63,675 nt of DNA from an uncultured Gemmatimonadales bacterium (GTDB lineage: Bacteria > Gemmatimonadota > Gemmatimonadetes > Longimicrobiales > Gaopeijiaceae). Position 1 is the first letter of the stretch. Every line of letters begins with the position of its first letter. The position numbers were made by a program, and so were the translations under genes. The notes under the pieces were generated by a model. That model had not been told where the DNA came from. It searched no databases and was given only the letters and a program-made list of their open reading frames with translations. The stretch is taken from positions 1-63,675 of the forward strand of contig CALFPJ010000108.1 of assembly GCA_937919655.1 (NCBI GenBank), read 5' to 3'. This document shows positions 35,517 to 44,365 of this stretch, piece by piece.

Positions 35517-36707
35517 TTAGCTGGCGTCGGGGGGAATTTCCGGGCCGCCGACGGACGGCGGGGGACTTAATGCCTCTCGATCCGCAATGCGTTGGCGCAG
35601 TTTTCGGTTGGACTCAAGAAGGCGGTCGGTCATGCGATTGAATACGAACGCGAGCCGACCGATCTCGTCTTCCGTTCGCACTGACGCCCGAACGAGGTAG
35701 TTACCGCTCTCGATTTTCTCTACGACCTCAGCCAATTGGAGAATGGGCCCGGCGAATCTGAAAGCGATCATGATCGCGACCAAAATGGACAGCGCAGACA
35801 GGGCGATGCCGAAGCGGAAGGTGTTGCTTCGCAGTTTTCGAAGCGGGGCCTCGCGTTCCGTGGCATCGAATTTCACGACCAAGCCGATCTCAAGTTCTGG
35901 CAGGTAGCGGGTGGCGGCCCACACGGCTTCGTTGCGGTAGTCGACGGCGTCTTCGTCGAAGGTCCCCTCTACGCCCGAAAGGGCCTGCACGAGCGGGTCG
36001 TTCTTATCCGTGAGCGTCAGGTCGAGGTTGGTCACGTCGCCATGGCGCGGCGTGTGAAGGAACTTCACCCCGCCGGTGCCGTCGAGCGCGGCGATCATCG
36101 ACTCGCCGGTGTTTCCGAGGCCATGGTAGTCTGAAGCGACACCGAGCAGTTCGTTCGCGCTCATACGTACCAGAAGCGTGCCGACCTGAAGGTCTTCATC
36201 GCGCATGGGCGCGGCGAGGCGCACCTCGAGGACGTCCAGATCCAAACTGGACAGTCCAAGAATTCTGATTCCATCTTCAAGCGATGGAACTTCGGTAAGG
36301 TCGAGCGTCGGGGCCCGTGCGATACCGCCTGTTCTCGTGGTGGCAACAGGATGTTGGTGGTTGTCATAAATCGTGATCTCTCGAATCACGAGTCCTGGCA
36401 CTGAGCCCCTCGCGTCCGCCAGGATGCGTTCGACTTCGGGCCGGATTCCCTCTCGATGTGTGGCATCGAATTCTCGAGTCAGAACCCGCAGCTGCGTGCG
36501 GCTGCGAATGAGGCGGACACGGTCCTTCCACGACTCGACGATGCCCTCGATCTCAGACTGCTTCGATTCGGCAAGAGCGTCGAGCCCCTGAATCGCGCTC
36601 TCTCGCCAGATGTCCCGGGCCGGCCCGTACGTCAGAAGGCCCAGCAGGAGCATGCTGGCTAGAGAAACTGAGACGAGCGCAAAAACGAGTTTGGTGCGGA
36701 GGTCCAT
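35517..36707 (-). CDS. Membrane sensor with extracytoplasmic Cache-like and HAMP domains, no output domain
   Basis: A 396-residue protein. A transmembrane segment near residues 7-27 and another near 300-320 enclose a Cache/PAS-like sensing domain (VLEVRLAAPMRDEDLQVGTLLVRMS). A HAMP domain follows at about 322-375 (RFAGPILQLAEVVEKIESGNY ... RTEDEIGRLAFVFNRM), then a short coiled coil. No kinase, cyclase, GGDEF or methyl-accepting domain follows, so it must signal through a partner or be an adaptor. It is divergent from the tryptophan dioxygenase gene (169-base gap). Confidence 0.75.
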   Translation of the reverse strand: MDLRTKLVFALVSVSLASMLLLGLLTYGPARDIWRESAIQGLDALAESKQSEIEGIVESWKDRVRLIRSRTQLRVLTREFDATHREGIRPEVERILADARGSVPGLVIREITIYDNHQHPVATTRTGGIARAPTLDLTEVPSLEDGIRILGLSSLDLDVLEVRLAAPMRDEDLQVGTLLVRMSANELLGVASDYHGLGNTGESMIAALDGTGGVKFLHTPRHGDVTNLDLTLTDKNDPLVQALSGVEGTFDEDAVDYRNEAVWAATRYLPELEIGLVVKFDATEREAPLRKLRSNTFRFGIALSALSILVAIMIAFRFAGPILQLAEVVEKIESGNYLVRASVRTEDEIGRLAFVFNRMTDRLLESNRKLRQRIADREALSPPPSVGGPEIPPDAS

Positions 36708-36876
36708 GCCTTCAAATACCGCGGGTCGAGGGATGAAGAGTCAAAACTTACACCCGAAGGGCTTTGGGAGCTTCCACCGCACGCACCTGACGACTTGGCG
36801 AGCGAGCCGCCGATGCGCGATTGTTGGACGAGTCATGACGCCCCGGTTTCGCCATTCATACACCACGGACCCACCG

Positions 36877-37662
36877 ATGTCTGAAGCGGTCACATACGGC
36901 CAGTACCTGAAGATTGACGAGCTGCTGGATCTCCAGAAGCCCCGTGACGTGGTCGAACACGATGAGATGCTCTTCATCGTGATCCACCAGGTCTACGAGC
37001 TCTGGTTCAAGGTCCTGCTACACGAAATCGACTACTGCTGCCGCCTGCTTGCCGACGGCGACGCGTCCCGAGCGCTACACACGCTCAAGCGCGTGCTGAC
37101 GATCATGAAGGTGCTCGTGGCCCAACTCGACATCCTGGAAACGATGACGCCTACTGAGTTCCTCACCTTTAGGGAACGCCTGGAGAGCGCCAGTGGCTTC
37201 CAGTCCGACCAGTTCCGGGCCTTTGAGTTCGTGCTTGGGCGTAAGGCACGGGCGTCCGTTGAGCGATTCGCGGAGGGGAGCCGTGCCCGGGCTGGCCTCG
37301 AAGCTCGTTGGGCTGCGCCGTCGCTCTGGGATTTCATGTTACGCTACCTGGCCGGGGAGGGATTCGCGGTTCCAGAGGCGCAGCTGGCACGTGACGTCAC
37401 TCAGCCGATTGAGCCGTCCGCCGAAGTGCAAGAGGTGCTGATCGGGATCTATCGAGATGATCCCCGAAACGCCGAACTGTGTGAACGGCTGGTGGATCTT
37501 GATGAAGGCGTTCAGGAGTGGCGCTATCGACATGTAAAAATGGTAGAGCGTACGATCGGCATGAAACATGGTACGGGTGGTTCGGGTGGCTCGAAGTACC
37601 TGCGCACCACGCTGAACAGTCCGGCCTTTCCGGATCTGTGGGAGATCCGGTCGCAGCTGTGA
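36877..37662 (+). CDS. kynA: Tryptophan 2,3-dioxygenase
   Basis: Heme enzyme that opens the indole ring of L-tryptophan to N-formyl-L-kynurenine. The 261-residue protein starts SEAVTYGQYLKIDELLDLQ and contains the family block HDEMLFIVIHQVYELWFKVLLHE with the substrate-side histidine. It also has SGFQSDQFRAFEFVLG and the C-terminal WRYRHVKMVERTIG followed by GTGGSGGSKYLR. An upstream ATG at 36835 is possible; 36877 matches typical starts. The stop overlaps the GTG of kynureninase (GTGA), so the two are translationally coupled. Confidence 0.92.
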   Translation: MSEAVTYGQYLKIDELLDLQKPRDVVEHDEMLFIVIHQVYELWFKVLLHEIDYCCRLLADGDASRALHTLKRVLTIMKVLVAQLDILETMTPTEFLTFRERLESASGFQSDQFRAFEFVLGRKARASVERFAEGSRARAGLEARWAAPSLWDFMLRYLAGEGFAVPEAQLARDVTQPIEPSAEVQEVLIGIYRDDPRNAELCERLVDLDEGVQEWRYRHVKMVERTIGMKHGTGGSGGSKYLRTTLNSPAFPDLWEIRSQL

Positions 37663-38855
37663 AGCCGGAGTCGTTGTATGCGTCCCCGAACGCGCTGGCC
37701 CCTCACTACTCGACGTTCCGCGTGTCGGAACGGCTGTTGTTGACCGGCCACTCGCATCAAGCGTGGCCTGACGTCGGGTTCGAGGGACAGAAACAGGCAT
37801 GGCTCGACGCGGCCGAATTCGTAGACCGAAAGTGGGATGCCGCTGCCAGTAGATGGGCCCGTGTCGGTGAGGGGTTTCGGGGGATGATGGGCGGGTGCTC
37901 GGGTGACATGACGCTCGACACGAACACGCACGCGCTGCTCATGCGCTTCCTGTCGGCGCTTCCGCTCAAGAGCCGCCCACGGATTGTCACTACGGATGGC
38001 GAGTTCCACACCATCCGTAGGCAGGCGGACCGGCTCGCCGAAGAGGGCATCGAGGTCGTGAAGGTTGCCTCTGAGCCGGTCGCGACGGTCGCGGAGCGAG
38101 TTGCCACGGAGATTGACGACCGCACCGCGTGTGCTCTGGTATCGTCGGTCTTTTTTGGCACCGGGTTGATCGTGCCGGGATTGCCGCTGGTGGCTGCGGC
38201 CTGCGCGCACCACGGGGCCGAAATGCTTATTGACGCGTATCACTCGTTGAACGTGGTGCCGTTCTCGCTCGACGGCATGGAGAACGCCTTCGTGGTGGGT
38301 GGCGGCTACAAGTACTGCCAGCTCGGCGAGGGAAATTGTGTGCTGCGGGTGCCGGAAGGATGCGAAATGCGACCCATAGTCACCGGTTGGTTCAGCGAGT
38401 TCAGCGAACTCGCTGATGCGAAGAACCCCGGGGAGGTGCGGTACGGGACAGGGCAAATGCGCTTTGCGGGATCGACCTTCGACCCGACGTCGCAGTACCG
38501 CGGCGCGGCCGTGCTGGACTTTTTTGAGGAGCAGGGGCTGACCCCCGAACTACTGCGAGAGGTGAGCCAGCATCAGGTGGGTGTGTTACTGGATACTTTC
38601 TTAGGGCTGGACCTTGATCCGCGGTCAGCGCATGTCGACGCCGACATCCCGCTCCTGTCGCGTGCAGGTTTTTTGGCGGTGAGGGCACCCGGCGCGGAAC
38701 GATTGAGCGAGGCACTGCGGGCAATCGGGGTCAGTACGGACGCGAGGGGCGAGATGTTGCGCTTCGGGCCGGCTCCCTACCTCACCAACGCGCAGCTCGT
38801 TGAGGCGATGCAAGCGCTGGAAGAGGTCGCACGTCGTCCTATGAAGGTGGAGTGA
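37659..38855 (+). CDS. kynU: Kynureninase-like PLP enzyme
   Basis: PLP-dependent hydrolase expected to split kynurenine into anthranilate and alanine. The GTG at 37659 overlaps the dioxygenase stop; longer frames run inside that gene. Features of the class V aminotransferase fold are visible: LLTGHSHQAWPDVG near the start, VTTDGEFHTIRRQ, LIDAYHSLNVVPF with the cofactor Asp, GGGYKYCQLGEGNC with the likely PLP lysine, and the C-terminal ISTDARGEMLRFGP-like segment (here VSTDARGEMLRFGP). At 398 residues it fits the family. Coupling to tryptophan dioxygenase makes kynureninase the most likely activity. Confidence 0.85.
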   Translation: MKPESLYASPNALAPHYSTFRVSERLLLTGHSHQAWPDVGFEGQKQAWLDAAEFVDRKWDAAASRWARVGEGFRGMMGGCSGDMTLDTNTHALLMRFLSALPLKSRPRIVTTDGEFHTIRRQADRLAEEGIEVVKVASEPVATVAERVATEIDDRTACALVSSVFFGTGLIVPGLPLVAAACAHHGAEMLIDAYHSLNVVPFSLDGMENAFVVGGGYKYCQLGEGNCVLRVPEGCEMRPIVTGWFSEFSELADAKNPGEVRYGTGQMRFAGSTFDPTSQYRGAAVLDFFEEQGLTPELLREVSQHQVGVLLDTFLGLDLDPRSAHVDADIPLLSRAGFLAVRAPGAERLSEALRAIGVSTDARGEMLRFGPAPYLTNAQLVEAMQALEEVARRPMKVE

Positions 38856-38923
38856 TCAGAGTGGACTGACGAGGGTGGACGAATGAGGCCAGCGGCGCAT
38901 GCTCACGACCTCTCGAGAGCCTG

Positions 38924-39364
38924 CTACGCCGGACCCTCGAGCGTGACCGCGTCGCCCACGCCCACGTCCCCGCTTTGGATGACGAATCCGTGCGCGCCAC
39001 CACCCCAGTGGAGGTCGAGCGCGCCACGCAGACCAGGGCACTGATCGTCCATGAGTTCGCATGGCCGGGTCTCGCCGCGAATGTGGACCTTCATGGTTCC
39101 GACCGTCAGAACCTGGTCGCGCGAATTCTCAAGTCGGATGCCGCTCACCATGATGTTTGCTCGGCGCATGGCGGGGGCGGCGGCTGGCAGTTGCTTCATG
39201 ATGGCGTCCAAGACTTCCTTCTCAATGATGGTGACCTGACGGGTCGCTCCGAAGTTGGCGTCACCCTCTAGGCCCTTGCCCTCCACGGCCGTCAACCGCT
39301 CGGCCGCATCCATCACACCACCCTTGGATCGTTTCGTCCAAAGGGCCTCGACCTTCCCACTCAT
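38924..39364 (-). CDS. MOSC-domain protein
   Basis: A 146-residue stand-alone MOSC domain, the fold of the C-terminal part of molybdenum cofactor sulfurases. Recognisable segments are GKGLEGDANFG, RQVTIIEKEVLDAI, RRANIMVSGIRLENS, GTMKVHIRGETRPCELMDD with the conserved cysteine, and GDVGVGDAV. Such proteins probably bind or transfer sulfur or reduce N-hydroxylated compounds. It stands alone, convergent with kynureninase. Confidence 0.85.
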   Translation of the reverse strand: MSGKVEALWTKRSKGGVMDAAERLTAVEGKGLEGDANFGATRQVTIIEKEVLDAIMKQLPAAAPAMRRANIMVSGIRLENSRDQVLTVGTMKVHIRGETRPCELMDDQCPGLRGALDLHWGGGAHGFVIQSGDVGVGDAVTLEGPA

Positions 39365-39376
39365 TTGTCACTCCTC

Positions 39377-39408
39377 ATTCGTCTGAGTCCTGAATTCGTC
39401 TGAGTCCT
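39377..39408. repeat. Short tandem direct repeat
   Basis: ATTCGTCTGAGTCCT occurs at 39377-39391 and again at 39394-39408, a 17-base period, in the gap upstream of the MOSC gene. It is probably a simple slippage duplication. Confidence 0.6.
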
Positions 39409-39456
39409 AACCCACGTCGATGACCCGAATGCCGCCCGACGCATGGTCCGTGTGCG

Positions 39457-39912
39457 TTACACTGGCCTTCGATCGGATGGGTAGTTCACGATGCTCTCCC
39501 ACTCCGATGCGTCTGAGCGCGCCACCACGGCAATGACCGGTTCCGTATCGCTCAAGTTGATGACCTCGTGCGGTACACCCGGCTGAATGAAAATGAAGTC
39601 TCCCGCCGAGTTGTCCATCGTTTGTTCGAGGTTCTCGCCGTATTCATGCCGCACGCGACCTTGGAGAATGAAGAGCATGACCTCGAAGTCGACATGGATG
39701 TGCGCATAAGCGACGGCTCCGGGCGGTACCGTCGCGACGTTCATTGACAGTTCTCGCGAACCGACGTTCTTGGCGGACATCCCGGTTTTGTACTTGATGC
39801 CGTTCCAGCCCCGATGGGTTTCGGGGTTACGGACGCAAAGGATTCCGTCGCCGTCTTCGGCGGTCTGGGCGAGTTCTTCACTGCTCACGGTCGGTTCGGC
39901 GTCAGCGGTCAT
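39457..39912 (-). CDS. Cupin-domain protein
   Basis: A 151-residue single-domain cupin. Metal-binding motif 1 is visible as AHIHVDFEVMLFILQG and motif 2 as FIQPGVPHEVINL. There is no signal. The start overlaps the stop of the Xaa-Pro peptidase gene by four bases (ATGA), so the two are coupled. It lies near the kynurenine genes but lacks the features of 3-hydroxyanthranilate dioxygenase, so I call it only a cupin. Confidence 0.82.
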   Translation of the reverse strand: MTADAEPTVSSEELAQTAEDGDGILCVRNPETHRGWNGIKYKTGMSAKNVGSRELSMNVATVPPGAVAYAHIHVDFEVMLFILQGRVRHEYGENLEQTMDNSAGDFIFIQPGVPHEVINLSDTEPVIAVVARSDASEWESIVNYPSDRRPV

Positions 39913-41288
39913 CGGATCATCGCCTCCAGGGCCTCCGGCGTGCGCGGGAGGGCTGCTGTTAGGACTTCGGCACCGTCTTCGGTCACCAGAATCACGTCTT
40001 CGACGAAGACAGCCACCTCAAGATCGTGGTTGTAATACCAGGGCTCGACTGTAAAGACCATGCCTGGTGCGAGCGGCTCATCGAGGAGGGCGGGGTCCCC
40101 TGATGACAGGCCAATGTGGTGCCCGAAATAGGAGGACGTTTGCATGTACGGCTTCTCGTGATCGGGAATCGCCTCGTAAGCGATCGCAGTGAGCTCACGT
40201 AGCGTCACGCCAGGCCGCACGGCTGCGATGATCGCGTCGGCCGCTCGTGTACTCACGAGCAGTTTTTCCCGCTGGATATCCGTAAACGAGCCGCCGACGG
40301 GGAAGGTCCGCCCCACGTCACTGATGTAGCCGTCGACCTCGCAGCCCACGTCGAGGATCACGAGTTCGTCGCTCTCCATGGGACGGTTGCGGCGGTCGTA
40401 GTGGGATGCCAGAACGCGCCAGGGCCACAAGCTGTTCGGCCCTGACTTCACGATCGGTGTGAACGGGATCGCCTGGGCTCCAAACGCCCGGCAGGCCCCC
40501 TCGAAATCACCTTGTAGCGTACGTTCGTCGACACCCGCCCGGATGTGGGTCGCCGCGGCCTTGATACCGGCCATCGTCGCCTCGGCCGCGATCCGCATGT
40601 GCCGGATTTCTGCGGGGCTCTTCACCATGCGTAGCCGTGCGATCACCTCGAATGCGTTTTCGATGTGTGCATCAGGATAGTCCGCGCGGAGTCGGTAGAT
40701 GAGCGAGGCCGTCGCGTCGAGTTCGCCGAGTAACGGAACCGTGGGCGAGGGCACTGCTCCAGCGGTGCCGACATCTACCCGGAGCATCGAGCCCTCAACC
40801 AACCGCTCCCGGAGGTAGGCGTCCAATTCCGCAATGTCCCGGTATTCATCTACCCCGGCGATCCCGCGGAGCTGATAGTCTTCGAGCAGAGGCCGCCCGG
40901 GGAAATCGTTGCTTCGCCCTGGGTTCTCGAAGCGTGCGTCGCGAGTCGGCATGAAGAGGACCGAGCGTCCGTTGGCTCGGTCGGCGTCTAGGACGAGCAT
41001 CGAGGACGGCAATTCGAGGCCTGTCAGGTACCAGAAGTCTTCGTGCTGGCGAAACGTGCCGCCGTGGGTGAGTCCGTCAGCGGACGGGACCAGCATCAGC
41101 CCGCCGCCGCTGACGCGCAGACCATCTACCGTGCGATCGCGGCGGAATTCGTACTCCTGGGCGCGGAAGTCGGGTTTTGCCCACTCGCTATAACTCTGCT
41201 CTGGCGTTTGGGCCGAGATGGGAAAGGCCGCGGCTGACACCAGCGCAATCGCGACGAGGAGGGCAGGGTGGGATAGGAGAGGAGGCAT
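39909..41288 (-). CDS. Exported Xaa-Pro aminopeptidase (M24B)
   Basis: Dinuclear metal peptidase removing N-terminal residues before proline. The ATG at 41288 gives a clear signal (HPALLVAIALVSAAAFPISAQ); a longer frame to 41429 is rejected. The N-terminal domain has WYLTGLELPSSMLVL. The catalytic pita-bread domain shows the metal ligands in LDVGCEVDGYISDVGRTF (two Asp), FGHHIGL (His), FTVEPWYY (Glu) and VFVEDVI (Glu). The 459-residue length is typical. Together with other exported hydrolases in the window it points to extracellular peptide use. Confidence 0.9.
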   Translation of the reverse strand: MPPLLSHPALLVAIALVSAAAFPISAQTPEQSYSEWAKPDFRAQEYEFRRDRTVDGLRVSGGGLMLVPSADGLTHGGTFRQHEDFWYLTGLELPSSMLVLDADRANGRSVLFMPTRDARFENPGRSNDFPGRPLLEDYQLRGIAGVDEYRDIAELDAYLRERLVEGSMLRVDVGTAGAVPSPTVPLLGELDATASLIYRLRADYPDAHIENAFEVIARLRMVKSPAEIRHMRIAAEATMAGIKAAATHIRAGVDERTLQGDFEGACRAFGAQAIPFTPIVKSGPNSLWPWRVLASHYDRRNRPMESDELVILDVGCEVDGYISDVGRTFPVGGSFTDIQREKLLVSTRAADAIIAAVRPGVTLRELTAIAYEAIPDHEKPYMQTSSYFGHHIGLSSGDPALLDEPLAPGMVFTVEPWYYNHDLEVAVFVEDVILVTEDGAEVLTAALPRTPEALEAMIR

Positions 41289-41335
41289 GTTAAGAGTCGG
41301 GCGAAGGGGTCGGTAGCATGCTACGTTGAGGATCT

Positions 41336-41716
41336 GTGGATCAACCCGCCACCCCGGAGTTCCTCCTGACTCTCCGCGTACAGATAGAACTCGTCTACGA
41401 CTCGGACTGTCCCAACGTCGATACCGCACGCGAGGTTCTCGCTGCGGCGTGCCGGGCGACAGAGATTCCCGCCGTATGGAGGGAGTGGAATAGCGAGGAT
41501 CCCACGTGCCCGGCGCACGCGCTCAATCGCGGATCACCGACCATTCTGGTGAACGGTGAGGACGTAGCTCCGGGGCCCCATCAGTGGGCTCAGGCCAATC
41601 CTGGCGAAGGGCCCCGCTGCCGTGTTTATCGGGACGGCGACGCGATCGTGAAGTCTCCGCCGTTAGAGCGCGTCGCGCTGGCGATTACTGAAGCGATGGG
41701 ACCTCAGGTCGTCTAG
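41336..41716 (+). CDS. Small thioredoxin-like-fold protein
   Basis: A 126-residue cytoplasmic protein. The GTG at 41336 has GAGG upstream with good spacing. The core begins IELVYDSDCPNVDTAREVL, the position where thioredoxin-like proteins carry CxxC; only one Cys is present there. It continues with GSPTILVNGEDV and GPRCRVYRDGD. Similar short proteins are known as thioredoxin-like or glutaredoxin-like and sometimes lie near metal resistance genes. The role here is unknown. It is divergent from the Xaa-Pro peptidase. Confidence 0.65.
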   Translation: MDQPATPEFLLTLRVQIELVYDSDCPNVDTAREVLAAACRATEIPAVWREWNSEDPTCPAHALNRGSPTILVNGEDVAPGPHQWAQANPGEGPRCRVYRDGDAIVKSPPLERVALAITEAMGPQVV

Positions 41717-41814
41717 TTCTCGTCCGTCAGCCCCGTAGCTCGCTCGCCGTCATCTTGCCCGGTGCGCCAGCCCTAGCTTGCTAGCCGCCAGCTCATCGGC
41801 CCGTCACTGCGACG

Positions 41815-42063
41815 TCAGTCGTCGTGGTTGGCCTCGTACTGCTCCTGCGTGTACGTGCTCTCTTTGGCTTGGGCGGAGTCGCGCTTCTTTGCGGCGCGCA
41901 TCGCCTTCTCCCGACTCCCTTCGCCGTGGACCCGAGGGAGAGATAATTTTTTCTCCAGATCGACGCCCTTGCACGATGGGCAGGTCGGGATCTCGGATTC
42001 CTTGCGGAGCCACGCCTCAAACTCGTTTTCGCAACCGCGGCAGACGTACTCGTAAATGGGCAT
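41815..42063 (-). CDS. FmdB-type zinc-ribbon protein
   Basis: An 82-residue protein with the FmdB/CxxC_CxxC_SSSS zinc ribbon: MPIYEYVCRGCENEFE, then PTCPSCKG. The ATG at 42063 gives the canonical MPIYEY start; a longer frame is rejected. The tail is basic and then acidic (REKAMRAAKKR ... YEANHDD). These proteins are thought to act as regulators or small zinc proteins of unsettled role. It ends a leftward run of three genes (deacetylase, beta-lactamase-like, FmdB) with 4-base and shorter gaps. Confidence 0.85.
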   Translation of the reverse strand: MPIYEYVCRGCENEFEAWLRKESEIPTCPSCKGVDLEKKLSLPRVHGEGSREKAMRAAKKRDSAQAKESTYTQEQYEANHDD

Positions 42064-42067
42064 TGAG

Positions 42068-43285
42068 TCAGTTCCCGATGGATGGTTCATTGCCGTGGAT
42101 CGATTCGAGAACCAGGCGAATGAACTCGTTTACATGTTTGGGCCCGTCGACCCATCGCGTCACGGTCACCAGGTCGTTCTCCCTATCGATGTAGATGATG
42201 TTCGTGGAGCCAGCACCGTTGGCGTAGAAGGCCGAAGCGGGCGCCGCCGGCAGCTGCTTCCGGTCTGTGTTGAGCCACCACATGTAGCCGTAGTCGGACT
42301 GGATCTCGGAGGGTGCAGTGGCCGCGCGGAACCACTCCCGGCTGAGGATCCGCGCGTCCCCCCAGGTGCCCTCACGAAGCGCTAGGAGGCCGAAGCGGGC
42401 GTGATCTCGCGTGTCGATGATGAGGCCACCTCCCCAGTGTCCGCCGCCGCTGACCGACTGTATTCGCTGACCGTCTATTTCGGTCCAAGAAGTGTCGTAG
42501 CCGTGCCACCGCCAGTCGCCGGAAGCGCCGATCGGGTCCATGATGCGGTCCTTTAAGACGACCGGAAGAGGACGGCGATATAATTGCAGCAGGGAATACG
42601 CCATCAAGTTGACCCGCACATCGTTGTATTCCCAAAACGTACCGGGCGGCTGCAACTCTCGGTGGATGCCCATGCGACGGTCCGCGATGTCCGGCTTGTC
42701 CCACAACGTGCCCTCCCACTCACTCGTTTGCTGGAGCAGGTGGTGCCAGGTGATCGCGGCGTTGTGGTCCCCGGCGAAGGTGCCGTCCGTCACGGACTGT
42801 CCGATGGGGAGGTCGAGATCCTCAATCAGTTCATCGTCCCAGGCGAGCCCGGCCACCGTCGATAGGTAGGACTTGGTTGTCGAGAAGGTCATGTCTTCAC
42901 GGTCGGTGTCACCAAATTCGGCCACGATGTAGCCGCCGCGTATCACGATGCCGTTTACGCCGCCCCGCTCACGAGTCGGTCCCACGATGTCCTGGTAAGG
43001 AAGCCCTGCGAAGCGATCCCTGAGATACACGCCCGGGTCCTCTGGAATTTGAGTTGTCTCGTGGGCCAGGGCGTAGTCCACTGCCCGCTGGAGCGTCGCG
43101 GCGTCCATCCCCATTTCTTCAGGAGTGCGGGACTCCCAGGCATCCCCACCCCCGGGTACGTAGTTGGTGGCCATTTCTCTGGGTGGCTCGCTGCAGGCGG
43201 CCACAAACATGAGGCCGGCGGCGGCCACCACAGCGCCGGCCCGCCGGGCGTGCGACACGGCCATCCCATTAGACGACTGCGGCAT
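42068..43285 (-). CDS. Serine beta-lactamase-like lipoprotein (class C/esterase family)
   Basis: A 405-residue predicted lipoprotein with lipobox FVAAC. The penicillin-binding fold is shown by the catalytic SxxK at residues 135-138 (STTK), the tyrosine motif FWEYNDVRVN (YxN) and a GGGHWGGG loop. Such proteins are usually esterases, D-aminopeptidases or peptidases rather than antibiotic resistance enzymes. It sits 3 bases after the polysaccharide deacetylase gene and 4 bases before FmdB, forming one leftward operon. Confidence 0.85.
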   Translation of the reverse strand: MPQSSNGMAVSHARRAGAVVAAAGLMFVAACSEPPREMATNYVPGGGDAWESRTPEEMGMDAATLQRAVDYALAHETTQIPEDPGVYLRDRFAGLPYQDIVGPTRERGGVNGIVIRGGYIVAEFGDTDREDMTFSTTKSYLSTVAGLAWDDELIEDLDLPIGQSVTDGTFAGDHNAAITWHHLLQQTSEWEGTLWDKPDIADRRMGIHRELQPPGTFWEYNDVRVNLMAYSLLQLYRRPLPVVLKDRIMDPIGASGDWRWHGYDTSWTEIDGQRIQSVSGGGHWGGGLIIDTRDHARFGLLALREGTWGDARILSREWFRAATAPSEIQSDYGYMWWLNTDRKQLPAAPASAFYANGAGSTNIIYIDRENDLVTVTRWVDGPKHVNEFIRLVLESIHGNEPSIGN

Positions 43286-43288
43286 GAC

Positions 43289-44251
43289 TTACATGCCCGC
43301 CTGTTCGCGCACATAGATGGCTGCCGCCTCATGGGTACCGAACCAAACATCGCCCTTCTCCTTCATGTGGGCGATCAGCCCTGCCAGCGCGATGATGCGA
43401 GAGCGATGTCCGCTCACGTGCGGGTGCATGGTGAGCAGGAACATCGTGCCCTCCTCCCACGCCATGTCGAACTCGTCGATCCAGATCTGCATCAACTCAC
43501 GGGGCGAAGCGTAGGCATTGCCTCGTGGGTTCGAGAGCGGAGCGTCATCGAGAATCCACTCGACAGGGAGTTCGACCACGCCGGTCGGCACGCCGTCAGC
43601 CACCAGTTCGTAGGGCCTGTCGTCTGCCATGAGGGATGACTCGTACAGCAGCCCCAGCCGTTTCACGATGTCCAGGGTGTTAGGGCTGAAGTTCCATGAG
43701 GGGGCCCGATACCCGACCGGTCTACGGCCCGTAATCTCTTCGATCTCGTCCATCGCCTGACGTAGGAGACGTTCTTCCGTCGGGCCATCGAGTTCAGAAT
43801 TTCGCTCGTGGATCCAACCGTGGACCGCGATCTCGTGCACACCTGATGCGTTGATCACATCGGCCTGTTCCGGAGCGAGCTTGAGGCTCCATGCAGGAAA
43901 AAAGAACGAGGCCGGCACCGCTTCCGTGTCCAGCAAGGAAACGATGCGAGGTAGCGCCACCCGGGAGCCGTATTCGCCTTGGGAGAGCGGGCCCACGCTT
44001 ACCGTGCCGTCGCGGAGCCCCTGGACTGTCTCGTTGTCGACGTCGAAGGAAAACAACACCGCGACACGAGCACCGCCCGGCCACACATCTGGGGTAAGGT
44101 CGCGACCTGCCCGCACATGGTTGACGGACTCGCGAACGAAGGCCTCGGACCAGTCCCAGGGCGGGTTTTCGGTGGCGGCCGAGCTTTCGGACATCGGTTG
44201 GCATGCCGCGGTGAACACACACACGGCGAGGGCGAAGAGTGGACGGACCAT
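43289..44251 (-). CDS. Polysaccharide deacetylase-family lipoprotein
   Basis: A 320-residue exported NodB-fold hydrolase with lipobox TAAC. The first metal motif is LFSFDVDNET (two Asp) and the second is EIAVHGWIHER with its histidines. RRPVGYRAPSWNFSPNT matches the catalytic R-x-P-x segment, and LLTMHPHVSGHRSR holds the last histidine. The substrate may be acetylated sugars or, as in allantoinase-like members (PuuE), small amides. It is the first gene of a three-gene leftward operon; AAAGGAG lies upstream of the start. Confidence 0.85.
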   Translation of the reverse strand: MVRPLFALAVCVFTAACQPMSESSAATENPPWDWSEAFVRESVNHVRAGRDLTPDVWPGGARVAVLFSFDVDNETVQGLRDGTVSVGPLSQGEYGSRVALPRIVSLLDTEAVPASFFFPAWSLKLAPEQADVINASGVHEIAVHGWIHERNSELDGPTEERLLRQAMDEIEEITGRRPVGYRAPSWNFSPNTLDIVKRLGLLYESSLMADDRPYELVADGVPTGVVELPVEWILDDAPLSNPRGNAYASPRELMQIWIDEFDMAWEEGTMFLLTMHPHVSGHRSRIIALAGLIAHMKEKGDVWFGTHEAAAIYVREQAGM

Positions 44252-44365
44252 AGGAGACTCCTTTAGGGGTGCCGAAGACTATGCTCCGCCGAGGGCGGAA
44301 GCCAGTAACTCGGCCTTCGACAAACTCGGCCCTCGCCCGGGCGGAGCGATCGCTACGGCCCGAGA

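Noticed and set aside
39457..39912. Cupin as 3-hydroxyanthranilate 3,4-dioxygenase of the kynurenine pathway
   Set aside because: The cupin motifs are general, no kynurenine 3-monooxygenase is present, and the cluster already has a CoA route for anthranilate.
42068..43285. Beta-lactam resistance gene
   Set aside because: The class C-like fold in exported lipoproteins of environmental bacteria is mostly esterase or peptidase; nothing in the context supports resistance.
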